NCBI RefSeq assembly: GCF_001653235.2
Contig: NC_035793.1
Location: 2,170,001 to 2,234,000, forward strand
Reading direction: 5' to 3'
Origin: Pochonia chlamydosporia 170
Taxonomy: Eukaryota > Ascomycota > Sordariomycetes > Hypocreales > Clavicipitaceae
Length of the DNA: 64,000 nucleotides
This document shows, piece after piece, positions 46,880 to 57,866 of the stretch (position 1 is its first letter; every line of letters begins with the position of its first letter). The translations under genes were made by a program, and so were the position numbers. Below the pieces are notes generated by a model, which had not been told where the DNA came from, ran no database searches, and saw only the letters and a program-made list of their open reading frames with translations.

Positions 46880-49781
46880 ATGGCTTCAAGACCAGAGCTG
46901 AAGGTGAGAAACAGCAGACGACGTTTCTGCTATGATACAAGAGTCTAAGGCACCTGCTTACCCCAGAATTAGCTCGACGATGAGGGCGGCTTCATTCGAT
47001 TCTTCAAGTCGCTTCCCGATGAAGGAGAGGACACCATCAGGATATTCGACCGCGGTGATTGGTACACAGCACACGGCGACAATGCCTCATTCATTGCAAA
47101 GACGGTATTTCGCACCCTTCGCTTTATTTTCCATTCATGGAGTGCTCCGGTATGCTAATACCAAACAGGTCTACAAAACGACGTCTGTCCTCCGCCAATT
47201 AGGTCGAAACGATCATACCGGACTCCCGTCTGTAACGATGACCGTCACTGTTTTTCGCCAATTTATTCGAGAAGCTCTATTCAAGCTCGGTAAACGAATC
47301 GAAATATGGGAGAGCGCCAGCGGACGCATGAACTGGAAGTGTGTCAAGCAGGCTTCCCCGGGTAATCTGCAAGACATTGAAGACGATCTTGGTGGTCAAA
47401 TCGAGTCTGCTCCAATGATTATAGCCGTCAAAATATCCGCCAAGGCATCTGATGCTCGGAATGTTGGTGTGTGCTTCGCAGATGCCAGCGTGAGGGAACT
47501 GGGTGTCAGCGAGTTTCTAGACAACGACCTCTATTCCAACTTTGAATCTCTGCTCATCCAACTGGGCGTGAGGGAGTGCGTTATTCAGATCGATAAAAGC
47601 GAGAAGGATAAAGACCCAGAGTTAGCCAAACTGAGACAAATCATTGACAACTGCGGAGTGGCCATTGCAGAGCGACCGGCAGGGGACTTTGGCACCCGAG
47701 ATATCGAGCAGGACCTTGCCCGACTGCTGAAGGATGACAAGTCTGTCAATCTTCTCCCCCAGACTGATCTCAAACTTGCAATGGGATCTGCTGCATCCCT
47801 CATCAAGTATCTTGGCGTCCTCCAAGACTCGTCCAATTTTGGCCAATACCAGCTCTACCAGCACGACTTGGCACACTTCATGAAGTTGGATGCAGCTGCT
47901 CTCAAGGCTCTGAATTTGATGCCTGGTCCCCGTGACGGATCAAAGACAATGAGCATTTACGGCGTGCTCAATCATTGCAAGACGCCGGTAGGCAGCCGCT
48001 TGCTGGCTCAGTGGTTAAAGCAGCCCTTAATGGACAAGGACGAGATTGAGAAACGCCAGCAGCTGGTCGAGGCATTCTTTACCGACACTGAGTTGAGACA
48101 AACAATGCAAGAAGAACATTTGCGTTCCGTTCCAGACCTCTATCGCCTGTCCAAACGGTTCCAGCGAGGCAAGGCCAACTTGGAGGATGTTGTCCGGGCT
48201 TACCAGGTGGTCATTCGACTACCTGGGTTTATTGGCACGCTCGAGGGCGTCATGGACGAAGCTTATCGGGATCCACTGGACGCAGCATACACCACCAAGC
48301 TGCACGACCTGTCTGACAGTCTCGGCAAGCTGCAAGACATGGTGGAACAAACAGTTGACTTGGACGCTCTCGACAGACATGAGTACATAATCAAGTCCGA
48401 GTATGACCAGGGGTTGCGAATCATCCGCAAGAAGCTGGATCAGCTCGACCGCGATATCAGGGCAGAGTTCCATGAGGCTGCCCGTGATCTGGGTCAAGAG
48501 GCAGACAAGAAGATCTTCCTGGAGACCAGCCACAAAGTACACGGAGTATGCATGAGGTTGACCAGGCAAGAAGCCGGTTGTATTCGAAATAATTCCAGGT
48601 ATCAGGAGTGCTCCACACAGAAAAACGGCGTATACTTCACCACAAAGAAGATGCAGTCATACCGACGAGAGTATGATCAGTTATCACAAAACTATAACAG
48701 AACCCAGAGCAGTTTGGTCCATGAGGTAGTTCAGGTCGCCTCATCATACTGCCCTGTGTTGGAACGACTCGCCGGGGTACTGGCCCATCTTGACGTGATT
48801 GTTTCCCTCGCTCATTGCTCTGTTCACGCACCAGAAGCATATGTCCGACCCAAGATTCATCCCCGAGGCGAGGGCCAAACAAGGCTGGTCGGTGCCCGCC
48901 ACCCTTGTATGGAACTACAGGATGACGTGCAATTCATCACCAACGACGTCGAATTCACCAGAGACAAGTCGTCATTTCTCATTATCACTGGGCCTAACAT
49001 GGGCGGCAAGTCCACTTACATCCGCCAAGCTGGTGTGATCGCCCTAATGGCTCAGGTCGGTTGCTTTGTGCCTTGTACCGAGGCAGAGCTCACCATATTT
49101 GATTCTATCCTTGCTCGTGTTGGCGCCAGTGACTCCCAGCTAAAGGGTGTATCTACATTCATGGCAGAGATGCTGGAGACAGCAAACATTCTGAAATCCG
49201 CCACAAAAGAATCCCTCATCATTATTGACGAACTGGGACGAGGAACGTCCACCTACGATGGGTTTGGTCTCGCCTGGGCTATTTCCGAACACATTGTCAA
49301 AGAAATCGGCTGCTTTGCTATGTTTGCCACCCATTTCCATGAACTTACCGCCCTGGCAGAGCAGTACCCTCAAGTGCGCAACCTTCACGTCACGGCACAC
49401 ATCAGTGGAACAGGACAGGACAACAGCAAGCGAGAAGTGACCCTTTTGTACAAGGTCGAACCGGGTATTTGCGACCAGAGTTTCGGCATTCATGTGGCTG
49501 AGCTGGTACGCTTCCCGGACAAGGTAGTTCGCATGGCGAAGCGCAAGGCCGATGAATTGGAGGACTTCACTACAAAGCACGAGGACAATACCCTGTCTTA
49601 CAGCAAAGAAGATGTTGAAGAGGGCAGCGCAATGCTCAAACAGCTATTGGTACAGTGGAAAGAGCAGGTCAACAATGGAGAGATGAGCCAGGAAGAAAAG
49701 GTCGCTAAGCTGAAGGAGCTTGTGGCGGCTGACTCGAAGTTGCTGGCGAATCCCTTTTTCCAGTCCGTCAAGGCTTTGTAA
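46880..49781 (+). CDS. MSH2: DNA mismatch repair ATPase MSH2
   Basis: Exons 46880-46903, 46973-47104 and 47169-49781 (introns 69 and 64 bp) give 922 residues, normal for MSH2. The first coding exon is only 24 nt (MASRPELK). The mismatch-binding domain begins FIRFFKSLPDEGEDTIRIFDRGDWYTAHG. The lever/clamp region includes NLMPGPRDGSKTMSIYGVLNHCKTPVG. The ATPase has the Walker A GPNMGGKST at about 660-668, the STFMAEMLETANIL segment, the Walker B/signature DELGRGTSTYDGFG and THFHEL. MSH2 pairs with MSH6 or MSH3 to recognise mismatches and small loops in the nucleus. It converges with the complex I subunit gene. Confidence 0.97.
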
Positions 49782-50307
49782 AACCACATAAGGCGAGTTC
49801 TGCAGGCGGTGCTTGGGAATAGATTGATTTTTCAGCCTGTACGGCTTTTGAATTTCACTGGTAGAGGCGTTGGGAATAGTCGGGATATATCTTGGGCACG
49901 TAGGGATTCGGTACATAGTGAAATGAACCTTATATCTGATGACACACTTATTCTGTCCCTGTTGCGTTGGCGCCCGCATGTCGAGAGGGTGATGTCGGTG
50001 CCTATGTACCTAGGTATCCGGTCTGTGGGTTCTCGGACATTATGAGGAGTATCAGGTCAACATGGATTATTAAATCGGCAGGCACAACATCCAAATCGGT
50101 GGAATCATCTCCTGTCATGGTCTAACCACCATGAAATATCCAATGCAAATGGGCCAGTCACAATGCAAAAGGTGCACGTCATATGCCTGATGCAAAACAA
50201 AGTAACTCCATTCTCTAGTAGTGACATCTCTTCCCCCCGCCCCGGAAGAGGTATATACATTGCTCTGACGGGTATGTCTCGCCTCCCTGGCTTTCACATT
50301 TTTGAGT
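49782..50307. other. Convergent 3' flanks of MSH2 and complex I subunit
   Basis: Two stop codons face each other across 526 bp. A GTACCTAGGTAT palindrome-like word lies at 50006-50017. No gene is seen. Confidence 0.5.
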
Positions 50308-51169
50308 TTATTGACTACCCTCCACAGTCGCTTTGACAGGGTTAATTTCGAATCCGTAGTTCTCCTGGATACGCTCACGTCTTCGTTCCTCATAGCCGGG
50401 GGCTTGAATACCTGTTGAAGCACAGATTAGCATGGCTGTTGTTGGAAATAATGTAATCCCAAAAGCTCGTACCTCGTCCCTCGCCAATCTCAGCTACAGT
50501 CTGCTCAATGGGTAGTCTTGTAGTCCTCCTGACTCTCTCCTTGCGCTCGAATTCGTCAGACTCCTTCTTGAAGGAGTCAATGCGGCCACCGAGGAAGTAA
50601 AATGCGCCTTGGATGGCGCCAACGGCACCACCGAGACCCATGACGACGGGCATTCGTCGAGCTGTTTTCCCGTGTTTCGTTAGTCAGAATTCGACTCTTG
50701 TACCCGCGTACAAATCCATTGGGAACCGCAACGTACAAGGAAGGCCCAAAACACCACCGCACATGAATCCACCAAAGGCAGCGGACCATGCATCCTCTTT
50801 TTCGCGCAGGTTCATCATGGTTCGGGAGAAGAAGGCGTAGGCAGCGGGACCGGCAGCTATACGACGAGAAGTGCAAAACCACCGATTAGTTTCGTTTTAA
50901 ACGCTCAATTCGGACCAATTGCATCAATGTCGTCAATGTGCGTATAGGCAATTCATACCGCATATTCCAATGATGGGAGCGCCGCGGGTAAAGACTCCAA
51001 AGGCGCCGACGTTGCGCTTCGACATGGCGTTTCGGATGGCCGCGAGGAAGAAACCACCTCCCAGACCGACCACGGCGGTCTTGGCCGTCTCGTCAAGGAC
51101 ATCGTGAGGAGCGTAGGGCTTTTCAGACTCCTCGGGAGCCTGATGGCTCGGGCTCGAATGGTGATCCAT
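50308..51169 (-). CDS. Mitochondrial complex I accessory subunit (21.3 kDa, NDUFA11/B14.7-like)
   Basis: Exons 50959-51169, 50737-50856, 50473-50661 and 50308-50411 (introns 102, 75 and 61 bp) give 207 residues. The protein starts with a hydrophilic tail, then has Tim17-like glycine-rich membrane segments: VVGLGGGFFLAAIRNAM, KRNVGAFGVFTRGAPIIGI, AFGGFMCGGVLGLP and VMGLGGAVGAIQGAFYFLGG. It ends with the hydrophilic segment typical of the fungal NADH:ubiquinone oxidoreductase 21.3 kDa subunit (DEFERKE, PIEQTVAEIGEGRG, APGYEERRRERIQENYG). It would sit in the inner mitochondrial membrane as an assembly or stability subunit. A TIM17-family translocase is the alternative, but the C-terminal segment argues against it. 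Confidence 0.88.
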
Positions 51170-51687
51170 GGCGCCGGATTGCGATGGTTGATGAGGAGCT
51201 GTTTTGCTACTATGCTATGCTGGCTTCCCACGCATAGGCCGACAAGACCTTGGGGGAAGGTTGAGGGCTCACGTGATTTGTGAGCAATTGGGCGATGCGG
51301 ATTGGCTGGGGAGGAGCTGCAGCCGAATTCGCTCCAGTTTTTGTTGGAATTGGACTACCAGGACAAATTATTTTCTGGCTCACTCATGCAAGACACTAAG
51401 TTCGACGGGCGTTTAAGCCGCAGCAGATTAATTTTCTTGGTCATATACAGTCGGAGGTCTAAATAAATCAATCAGGTAAAAGTTATCTCACATCGTGTTG
51501 CGTACTAGGGTGCACTAACATGCAATAGTTTTTTCTTGGATGGACGCATGTACTTTGACCACAGACGACCACAGACTGTAAGTCACGGATTGCTGGGGTA
51601 GTGTGACAAAGCAGGCCTTCCATAAACTCGGCCTGAAATTACCACAAAGGAGGCAGACACTCATACTTTCTTCAGACAAACTTCAAA
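51170..51687. promoter_or_regulatory. Shared upstream region of complex I subunit and TRM10
   Basis: The two start codons of divergent genes are 518 bp apart. No open frame of note and no TATA-like box close to either start were seen. Confidence 0.4.
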
Positions 51688-52857
51688 ATGGCCTCCACAG
51701 GAGATTCCGAGGCAATTCCTGAGCCCAGTCAACCATTACAAAACCAGCCAGAACCACAAGACAACTCACAAACCGTTCAGACAAGCACATCTCAAGGCGA
51801 CAATGGCGGGCCAGCGGCCCCAATGTCCAAAAACGCCCTCAAGCGCCTCCGCAAGGTCCAAGAATGGGAAGACGGGCGGGAGGACCGTAAGAAGCGCCGA
51901 CGAGAGAAGCGCCACGCCACCAAAGCTCGTCGTCGGGAAGAACGAGCAGAACTCATAGCACAAGGAGCAGACCCGGCGGTTTTGTTTGCCAAGAAGCTAC
52001 CAGCGCAGCGTGTTCCCATTGCACTTATCCTAGACTGCGGGTTTGAGGATTACATGACGGAGCGGGAGAATGTTTCGCTGTCCAGCCAAGTCACGCGGTG
52101 TTACTCTGATAACCGCAACTTCAAGTACAAGTCTCACCTGTGGATCAGTGGATGGGGCGGCAAGCTCAAGGAACGTTTTGAAACGGCCTTGGAGAATCAG
52201 CACATGAATTGGAAGGGCGTGGGCTTCGAGGAGGGCAATTTCCTGGCTGCGGCTGTGCGTGCAAGGGAGAAGATGGTGGTGGATGACGGTGAGATGATTG
52301 ACGCTCTGAAGAGGAGTGCAGATAATAAAGTCAAGTGGGAAAGGGATGAGAAGGTGCCGTTTCCCATATCTGATCCGATACCCGAGTTGAATGAAGATTT
52401 CAAGGACGTGGTGTACCTGACGTCGGAGTCGCCTTATACGCTGGAAAGATTGGAGCCGAATACGAGTTATGTGATCGGCGGGCTGGTGGACAAGAACCGC
52501 GAAAAGGGACTGTGTTACAAACGTGCTGTTGAGATGGGTATTCGTACAGCCAAGTTGCCCATTGGGCAGTACTTGATGTTGCGGTCTAGGCAGATTCTCA
52601 CGACGAACCATGTTGTGGAGATTATGGTACGGTGGCTAGAGTGCGAGAGTTGGGCCGAGGCGTTTATGCATGTAATTCCGAAGAGAAAGGGTGCCACGGT
52701 GCGTGAGGATGAGGACGACGGTGAGGGTGAGGATGAGGGTGATGAGGAGAAGGAGGGCGGCGATAAGAGTGAGAATGAGATAGCGAAGGAGGACAGCGCG
52801 GGGTTAGAGGCAGAGGTACAGTTAGAAGAGGCAACTGGCGAGCAAGGCCAAAAGTAG
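51688..52857 (+). CDS. TRM10: tRNA (guanine-9-N1)-methyltransferase Trm10
   Basis: This is a single exon of 389 residues. After a Gln/Ser-rich start comes a basic helix (RKVQEWEDGREDRKKRRREKRH), then the SPOUT-type domain. Its signatures are IALILDCGFEDYMTERE near the start, YVIGGLVDKNREKGLCYKRA (the methyl-donor-binding part) and RTAKLPIGQYLMLRSRQILTTNHVVEIM. Trm10 uses S-adenosylmethionine to methylate G9 of tRNAs in the cytosol or nucleus. The last 55 residues are a run rich in Asp, Glu and Gly that is common in fungal versions. It converges with PRI1, the stop codons 190 bp apart. The identity is firm. Confidence 0.95.
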   Translation: MASTGDSEAIPEPSQPLQNQPEPQDNSQTVQTSTSQGDNGGPAAPMSKNALKRLRKVQEWEDGREDRKKRRREKRHATKARRREERAELIAQGADPAVLFAKKLPAQRVPIALILDCGFEDYMTERENVSLSSQVTRCYSDNRNFKYKSHLWISGWGGKLKERFETALENQHMNWKGVGFEEGNFLAAAVRAREKMVVDDGEMIDALKRSADNKVKWERDEKVPFPISDPIPELNEDFKDVVYLTSESPYTLERLEPNTSYVIGGLVDKNREKGLCYKRAVEMGIRTAKLPIGQYLMLRSRQILTTNHVVEIMVRWLECESWAEAFMHVIPKRKGATVREDEDDGEGEDEGDEEKEGGDKSENEIAKEDSAGLEAEVQLEEATGEQGQK

Positions 52858-53047
52858 AGGATGTAACGAATATGTATAAAAATCATGGTATAATTACATT
52901 TGTCGTTGCGCCAACCCGAGATGAATCCATTCATTTGCCACCCAAGACCAAAAGCCAAAATTTGAACACCCTCATGGATATGCACCACCTGTAATTCCGT
53001 GCCCGTAGATGAAGCCCACTAGCCATCTCATCACAAATTACTTAAAC

Positions 53048-54812
53048 TTAAAATTCCATTGCGTCCTCATCCCTCTCTCTCTTGACTCGTGCAGCGCCTT
53101 CGTCCTTCATGATTCCATTGACAAACGACCGGAAATACTCGACATACGGCTTTAAGCTCGTCTTTTCCCAATCCGAAATCCCCTTGCCCTTGTCACCTTG
53201 ACTTGCAGCACTATCATCATCGTCTTTCCATGAATCAATCTCGCCGAGAAGTTCTTGCACTGTAGGAACAGCCAAAGGGTCAAAGTCCTCCAGCTCTCTG
53301 GTATCAATTGGCACGCACACGCGTCCTGTGCCAGGATGTACCACGAAGGGACTTTTGAGTAAATGGTTTAATTTCTTGCTGACTTCGATATCAAGCCGTG
53401 GGTAGGTGTATTCGAGAACAATGTCTTGCTTTGCTTCAAGGAGCGCTCGCGCATCAAGGTTCTTGCTGGCGCCAGTCTTGGCCACGGCATCAATATCAGC
53501 CCATTTAGAGGTTGAGGCTCGTCCGGGAGCAGCATCCCATTTGCGTCGGAGGGACTCGTTGAGGTTTCGATCGGGTAGCAGTTTCAATAGTCCCTCATAT
53601 CGTTCTTCCGTACCCCAAGGATCTTGTAGTTCTAGAACATCGTCTTGGAAGTGAGTTTTGAGAATATCAAGGCTTCGACTGAGAGTGCCGTTAGCATCGA
53701 TGCTCCCATTTATGTAGACTCGGAAATTGGCAACTTACGCCAGATGAGGGTGCAATGGTCTCCAGATATTGACTCTTTTACCACTCTGTGAGCCTCCCTT
53801 GACGACCTCAAGGTAGCCGGCGATAGCTTTCCTCTTCTGATCGTCCAAGCTACGAACTTTCTTGTCGCACACCCAGGCGTGGGCACCACGACGACCTGAG
53901 TACACCCACATGATATGCTTGAAGCCAAAATCCTCACGCAGCGCAACGTCAATAACCTTGATGGCCATAGTCATAAATTTCCAGCACTTGTTGCAAATGT
54001 TGGCCTTGTCACAGCAGGTTCGGATATCGTCATAGTCCGTCAAATCGATATCAAAGCAGAGTTCCTTGGCAAGGGGCCTGAAAGCTGATGTGTTGCGGAG
54101 CATCTTGCGATCTCGTGGATTCGTAGAGTAAACAGGGCCGATTTCAAAACGCGATGGCATTAGACGTAGGACATCTTTGCGAAGGCTTGAAGAGCACTGT
54201 TGTTAGTAAATACTAAGGAGAGCAGACAGTGGCAAGCAGCAACATACAGATCTGCAGTCGCAAACGACTGGTATCGCAGGTATGCGTCGTTCTGGAGAGT
54301 AAAGGCGAATTCTCGATTTCCGAAATCGTTGGTTGGAGTCGGGCTGTGGTTCAGCCATTGGAATAGCTGGCGCCAGGGGAACAAACGTTGGTAGAAACTT
54401 CGCATGACTTCGGGATCGGATGCCTTTAACGCGGCAATGTCGCTGGATGCGGCTCAGTCAGCAACACATATAGCCTTGGACAGGCATTCTGACATGGAGT
54501 AAAAGAGACACATGTAACCCATCAGAGCTGTGCAACTTACGTCGGCGATGGTATTCTTGCAGGCGGGCTAGAGGGTTGCTCTTTGACGGGAGCAGAACTA
54601 GGAAACTCTTCGTCATCCGAATCGTCGGCGGCAAACAAATCAGTCAACCCGACCGTCCTTTTAGCAGGAGGAGCGCTCTTTGTGTCATCGTCCATATCAA
54701 CATCGTCATCACCGGCTGCTTGTCCAATGCTGCTGGGTAGATTGGGTTCGTCCATGGGTTCGTCTTTGATGGCGCCTTGAGACGACTTGGCCTCGGCAAT
54801 TGAGTGTGGCAT
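53048..54812 (-). CDS. PRI1: DNA primase small (catalytic) subunit
   Basis: Exons 54541-54812, 54248-54442, 53739-54185 and 53048-53678 (introns 98, 62 and 60 bp) give 514 residues. An N-terminal acidic, Pro/Ser-rich extension of about 90 residues precedes the primase core. The core begins FYQRLFPWRQLFQWLNHSP and continues FGNREFAFTLQNDAYLRYQSF. Catalytic metal ligands lie in LCFDIDLTDYDD, zinc-binding cysteines in RTCCDKANICNKCWKF, and the strongly conserved SGRRGAHAWVCD follows. PRI1 makes the RNA part of primers in the DNA polymerase alpha-primase complex. The closing KRERDED is nuclear-signal-like. Two cell-cycle boxes lie just upstream. Confidence 0.95.
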
Positions 54813-54956
54813 TTCAAAAGTAATGTGAGTAATTCAGCAGCGGCTCGTATCTTATGACGGTTAGCAGTCGAATATTACGATGATGTACGTATGGTGCTGA
54901 TGGTGGTGCAGAAGAATTCAGTCAAGATTGCTACATGTGTGAAGTGGCTTTGGAAG

Positions 54957-54972
54957 ACGCGTCTTTACGCGT
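54957..54972 (-). promoter_or_regulatory. Two MluI cell-cycle boxes upstream of PRI1
   Basis: ACGCGT occurs at 54957-54962 and 54967-54972, exactly one helical turn apart and about 145-160 bp before the PRI1 ATG. In yeasts ACGCGT is bound by MBF, and primase genes are classic G1/S targets. The tight spacing makes chance less likely than for single copies. This is an inference from established yeast knowledge. Confidence 0.6.
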
Positions 54973-55125
54973 CTGGGTTGGAGGGGTCAATGGGGAAGGC
55001 GCAACTGGTGCAGCTGCAGGTTGGTGCATTTTTGGCGGTAGCGCGTAAATGGCTTCAATCTTCTCCCAAAACCTCCAGTCGACTGGACCGGCCAACCTCG
55101 AGTGCTGGCCTTTGTTACCTACACA

Positions 55126-55177
55126 TGGACCTGGACCTGGACCTGGACCTGGACCTGGACCTGGACCTGGATCTGGA
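55126..55177. repeat. Hexanucleotide tandem repeat (GGACCT)n
   Basis: About eight and a half copies of a 6 bp unit are present, the last carrying a C-to-T change (GGATCT). Because the unit is a multiple of three, every frame stays open through it, which creates misleading ORFs on both strands. Confidence 0.9.
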
Positions 55178-55894
55178 GCAGCGGCATGGCTGGGAACACA
55201 TGTGCCACCAGTTTTAGCGAACATTGAAAGCCACCAGACGCACAGCACAGCCAGACCCGGGTCCAGATTTAGAGCTTGGCCTTGTCCATTGTCATTGGCA
55301 AGCTCTAATTGTGGCCTTCTTCAACAGCCCAAGCAGCCACAGCAGCCTCAATCCTGGTCACACGATTTGAGCGATGGTCACTTGTTTCAGCCAACGGCAA
55401 TATTGACAGATGTCTTCTATTCACAGAGCGTCTGGTCTTAATATTATTTTCGCCAAGCGCAGTAATGCAGTACAGACAGAGTCAGCACAAGTGTGACCCG
55501 ACGTGCAGCCAGACGAGACTGTTTGATAAAATGCCTCGGGCGAGTCACGACTTCGGCTCTGGGACTGTCCAACCATCCAGCCAAGGCCAAGTCTCGTCGG
55601 CCAAGTTTTGAGACATTCATACAAACCAGTGACGCATGTCGTCTAAACGGTCTAGAATATTCCAACTACTCGATATCACCGTTCAAGGTAAACAAACCGC
55701 CATGTCGACTTGGGGCATCCTTGTTAATAATACGACAGCAGGCTCATTCCTTCTAATATCTCCAAATTTGTCATAAGGTGCACAATGCATAATCAGCTCA
55801 CTCTCGTCCACTTGCCGTCTGTTCTCGTCCATCCAGTCAACAAAGTCCCATATTTGTCAAGGGATGCGCAATGACCAAACCAACACACCACGCC

Positions 55895-55921
55895 AACACA
55901 CACACACACACACACACACAA
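55895..55921. repeat. AC dinucleotide microsatellite
   Basis: About thirteen uninterrupted AC units make up this simple repeat, in intergenic DNA. Confidence 0.9.
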
Positions 55922-57000
55922 GCCCACACAAGAGTACGTTCTAGACACCAACAGGGTCAGAACGAACCGACTCAAATGTCAGGTTGAACAGGCAGACCTT
56001 CAATGCCGTCGGGACCTGTCCGCTACAAAAATGGACCAGACAACCTCCCCCCCTCCCCCCGGCTCGGTTTGTCTGGACAAGAAGGAACCGGGGCACAGCC
56101 ATTCTTGTTGTCGAGGCCCGCTCCCGTCAAGCATCAAAGCATCTGGACCACTTCTACCCCCAGCCGCAGACGTCACCCACTATATTTCGGTCGATTGCCA
56201 ACCAACAGGGAAAGGAATTGCCATTTAAATCTGATAAATCCCTTGGCGGTGACATCTCCGCGGGCTGTCTGAGGAGATGACGGCCGAGACCCCATGAATT
56301 CCTGCACACTGCGGCCCTGGGCTTGTTGAGTATCGAGGGCAAGAATCTCGAAAATAAACAAGCACTCGGAAAAGGAAGGGAAGGGGGATCCTTTGATACA
56401 CAAAATGTGGCGGCCCGCTCCCGGTTTGGCTTTGTTTCATGTCGGGTCGGGTGCCTGGTTGTCCATCCATCTGCAACAAGAATCATTCATTCGGTCAGTC
56501 AGCCAGTCAGTCAGACTTGTGTCGCAACGCAATGTCATGTACGGAGTATTGTGTGGTGCATGTAATGTTGTATGTACAGTAATTACAGTGCAGTACGTAT
56601 CTCTCGCCACGTCGGCCAACACAAAATGGTCAGCGTCATATATTGATTGCCTGCAACAAACAACAAAAAACCAAGCCTCCTCAAACATTCGAGACCCTTA
56701 GCGGCCCGAACCACCCTCTCGGCCGGCAAGTCTGTGCCCCATCCCTTCTGCCAACGCCAGGCGACCTGTGCCCTTTGCTGTGATGACTGGTCCAACCCGC
56801 ATCGCCGTGGTCCCGAGCCTCCGACAAACCCCGCCTGTACGCCGTTCCAGACCGTGATAGACCTCAGCCCGGAGCCGGGGTCCCGGGCCAGGCAGGAGAT
56901 TTGGCGCCACAACATGGACCTGGCTGTTGTATTATATGTAAGAGGCCTGATGCCCTCCTCCATCCACTTCCATGTTCTTGGAATTAATGCAATGCAATCC

Positions 57001-57055
57001 GATACGGTGCGATACGGTGCAATACAGTGCGATACGATACGAAACGATACGATAG
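57001..57055. repeat. Degenerate tandem repeat of GATAC units
   Basis: Three 10 bp units (GATACGGTGC and variants) grade into 5 bp GATAC/GAAAC units. The repeat is intergenic, with no coding meaning. Confidence 0.85.
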
Positions 57056-57866
57056 GACTTTGTTAATCTCAGACCATTCTATTCCACCCTGCTTCGATTC
57101 ATGCACCACGCAAGAACGAGCCCGAACCTACAGCAAGCGATATAGGTCCCGTCGTGCCCACCTACCTCTGCGTCTTCTCCGAGTAAAGAGTAAATTCTTT
57201 TGAAACCGCAAGCTTTGGCCTCTCTCTTGACATCAACTTCGTTCCTTTGGCACCTAAAACTTCCGACGTGTTGGCTCAACACACGCATACTATACACATC
57301 CACCTTGCCCCATCGGCTGTTTCGAATGCGATTCACTGAAGGATTACTTCTCTTAAGACGAAAACCAAATTGACAACTCGGCTGAAATGACGCCATATAT
57401 CATGGCTATTTTATTACGATAAACCCATACGACAAAACTTAGACATCTCACTTTACATGTCAAGGCTATCGTTCCCTTGGGGCAGCATCATCTGATAATG
57501 GCTTTCAAAACCAAGAGACCACGAGGGTATCACTGACAAAATAATCCCGTATCCAAAAACGCCAAAAACTTTTTTTGCCCTTTTTGACAACGGCATCCAA
57601 CTTCAGCCGTGTGGTAAATGAGGCTCTTACTCACGAGAGAGAAGAGCCCTACCATCCCGAGATCGATCCTTTAGCACCACACGCAACCGCTCGAGTGGTA
57701 GTACCTGGAGGAGCATTTCATCCATTGCGTCCGTCAACAAGCATACATGCTATTTTGGAATCAGGTCCCGATTTGCCGCAATCGAACCGAGTCTCGTCAC
57801 GAAATAGGAACTGTGAACTACTCGTCCCTTTCCTCGAAAGCTTTAAAGTCCTCGACCAGAGCAGGC

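Larger units (their letters stand above)
54813..57866. other. Intergenic between PRI1 and SKN7, rich in simple repeats
   Basis: These 3.05 kb hold the PRI1 promoter at the left and the SKN7 3' flank at the right. Between them are the GGACCT, AC and GATAC repeats listed separately and a GTACGGAGTA copy at 56539-56548. Translations across the GGACCT tract give only Asp-Leu or Gly-Pro dipeptide runs. No gene is supported. Confidence 0.5.

Noticed and set aside
54891..55441. Frames encoding Asp-Leu or Gly-Pro runs
   Set aside because: They are produced by the GGACCT hexanucleotide repeat, which cannot contain a stop in these frames.
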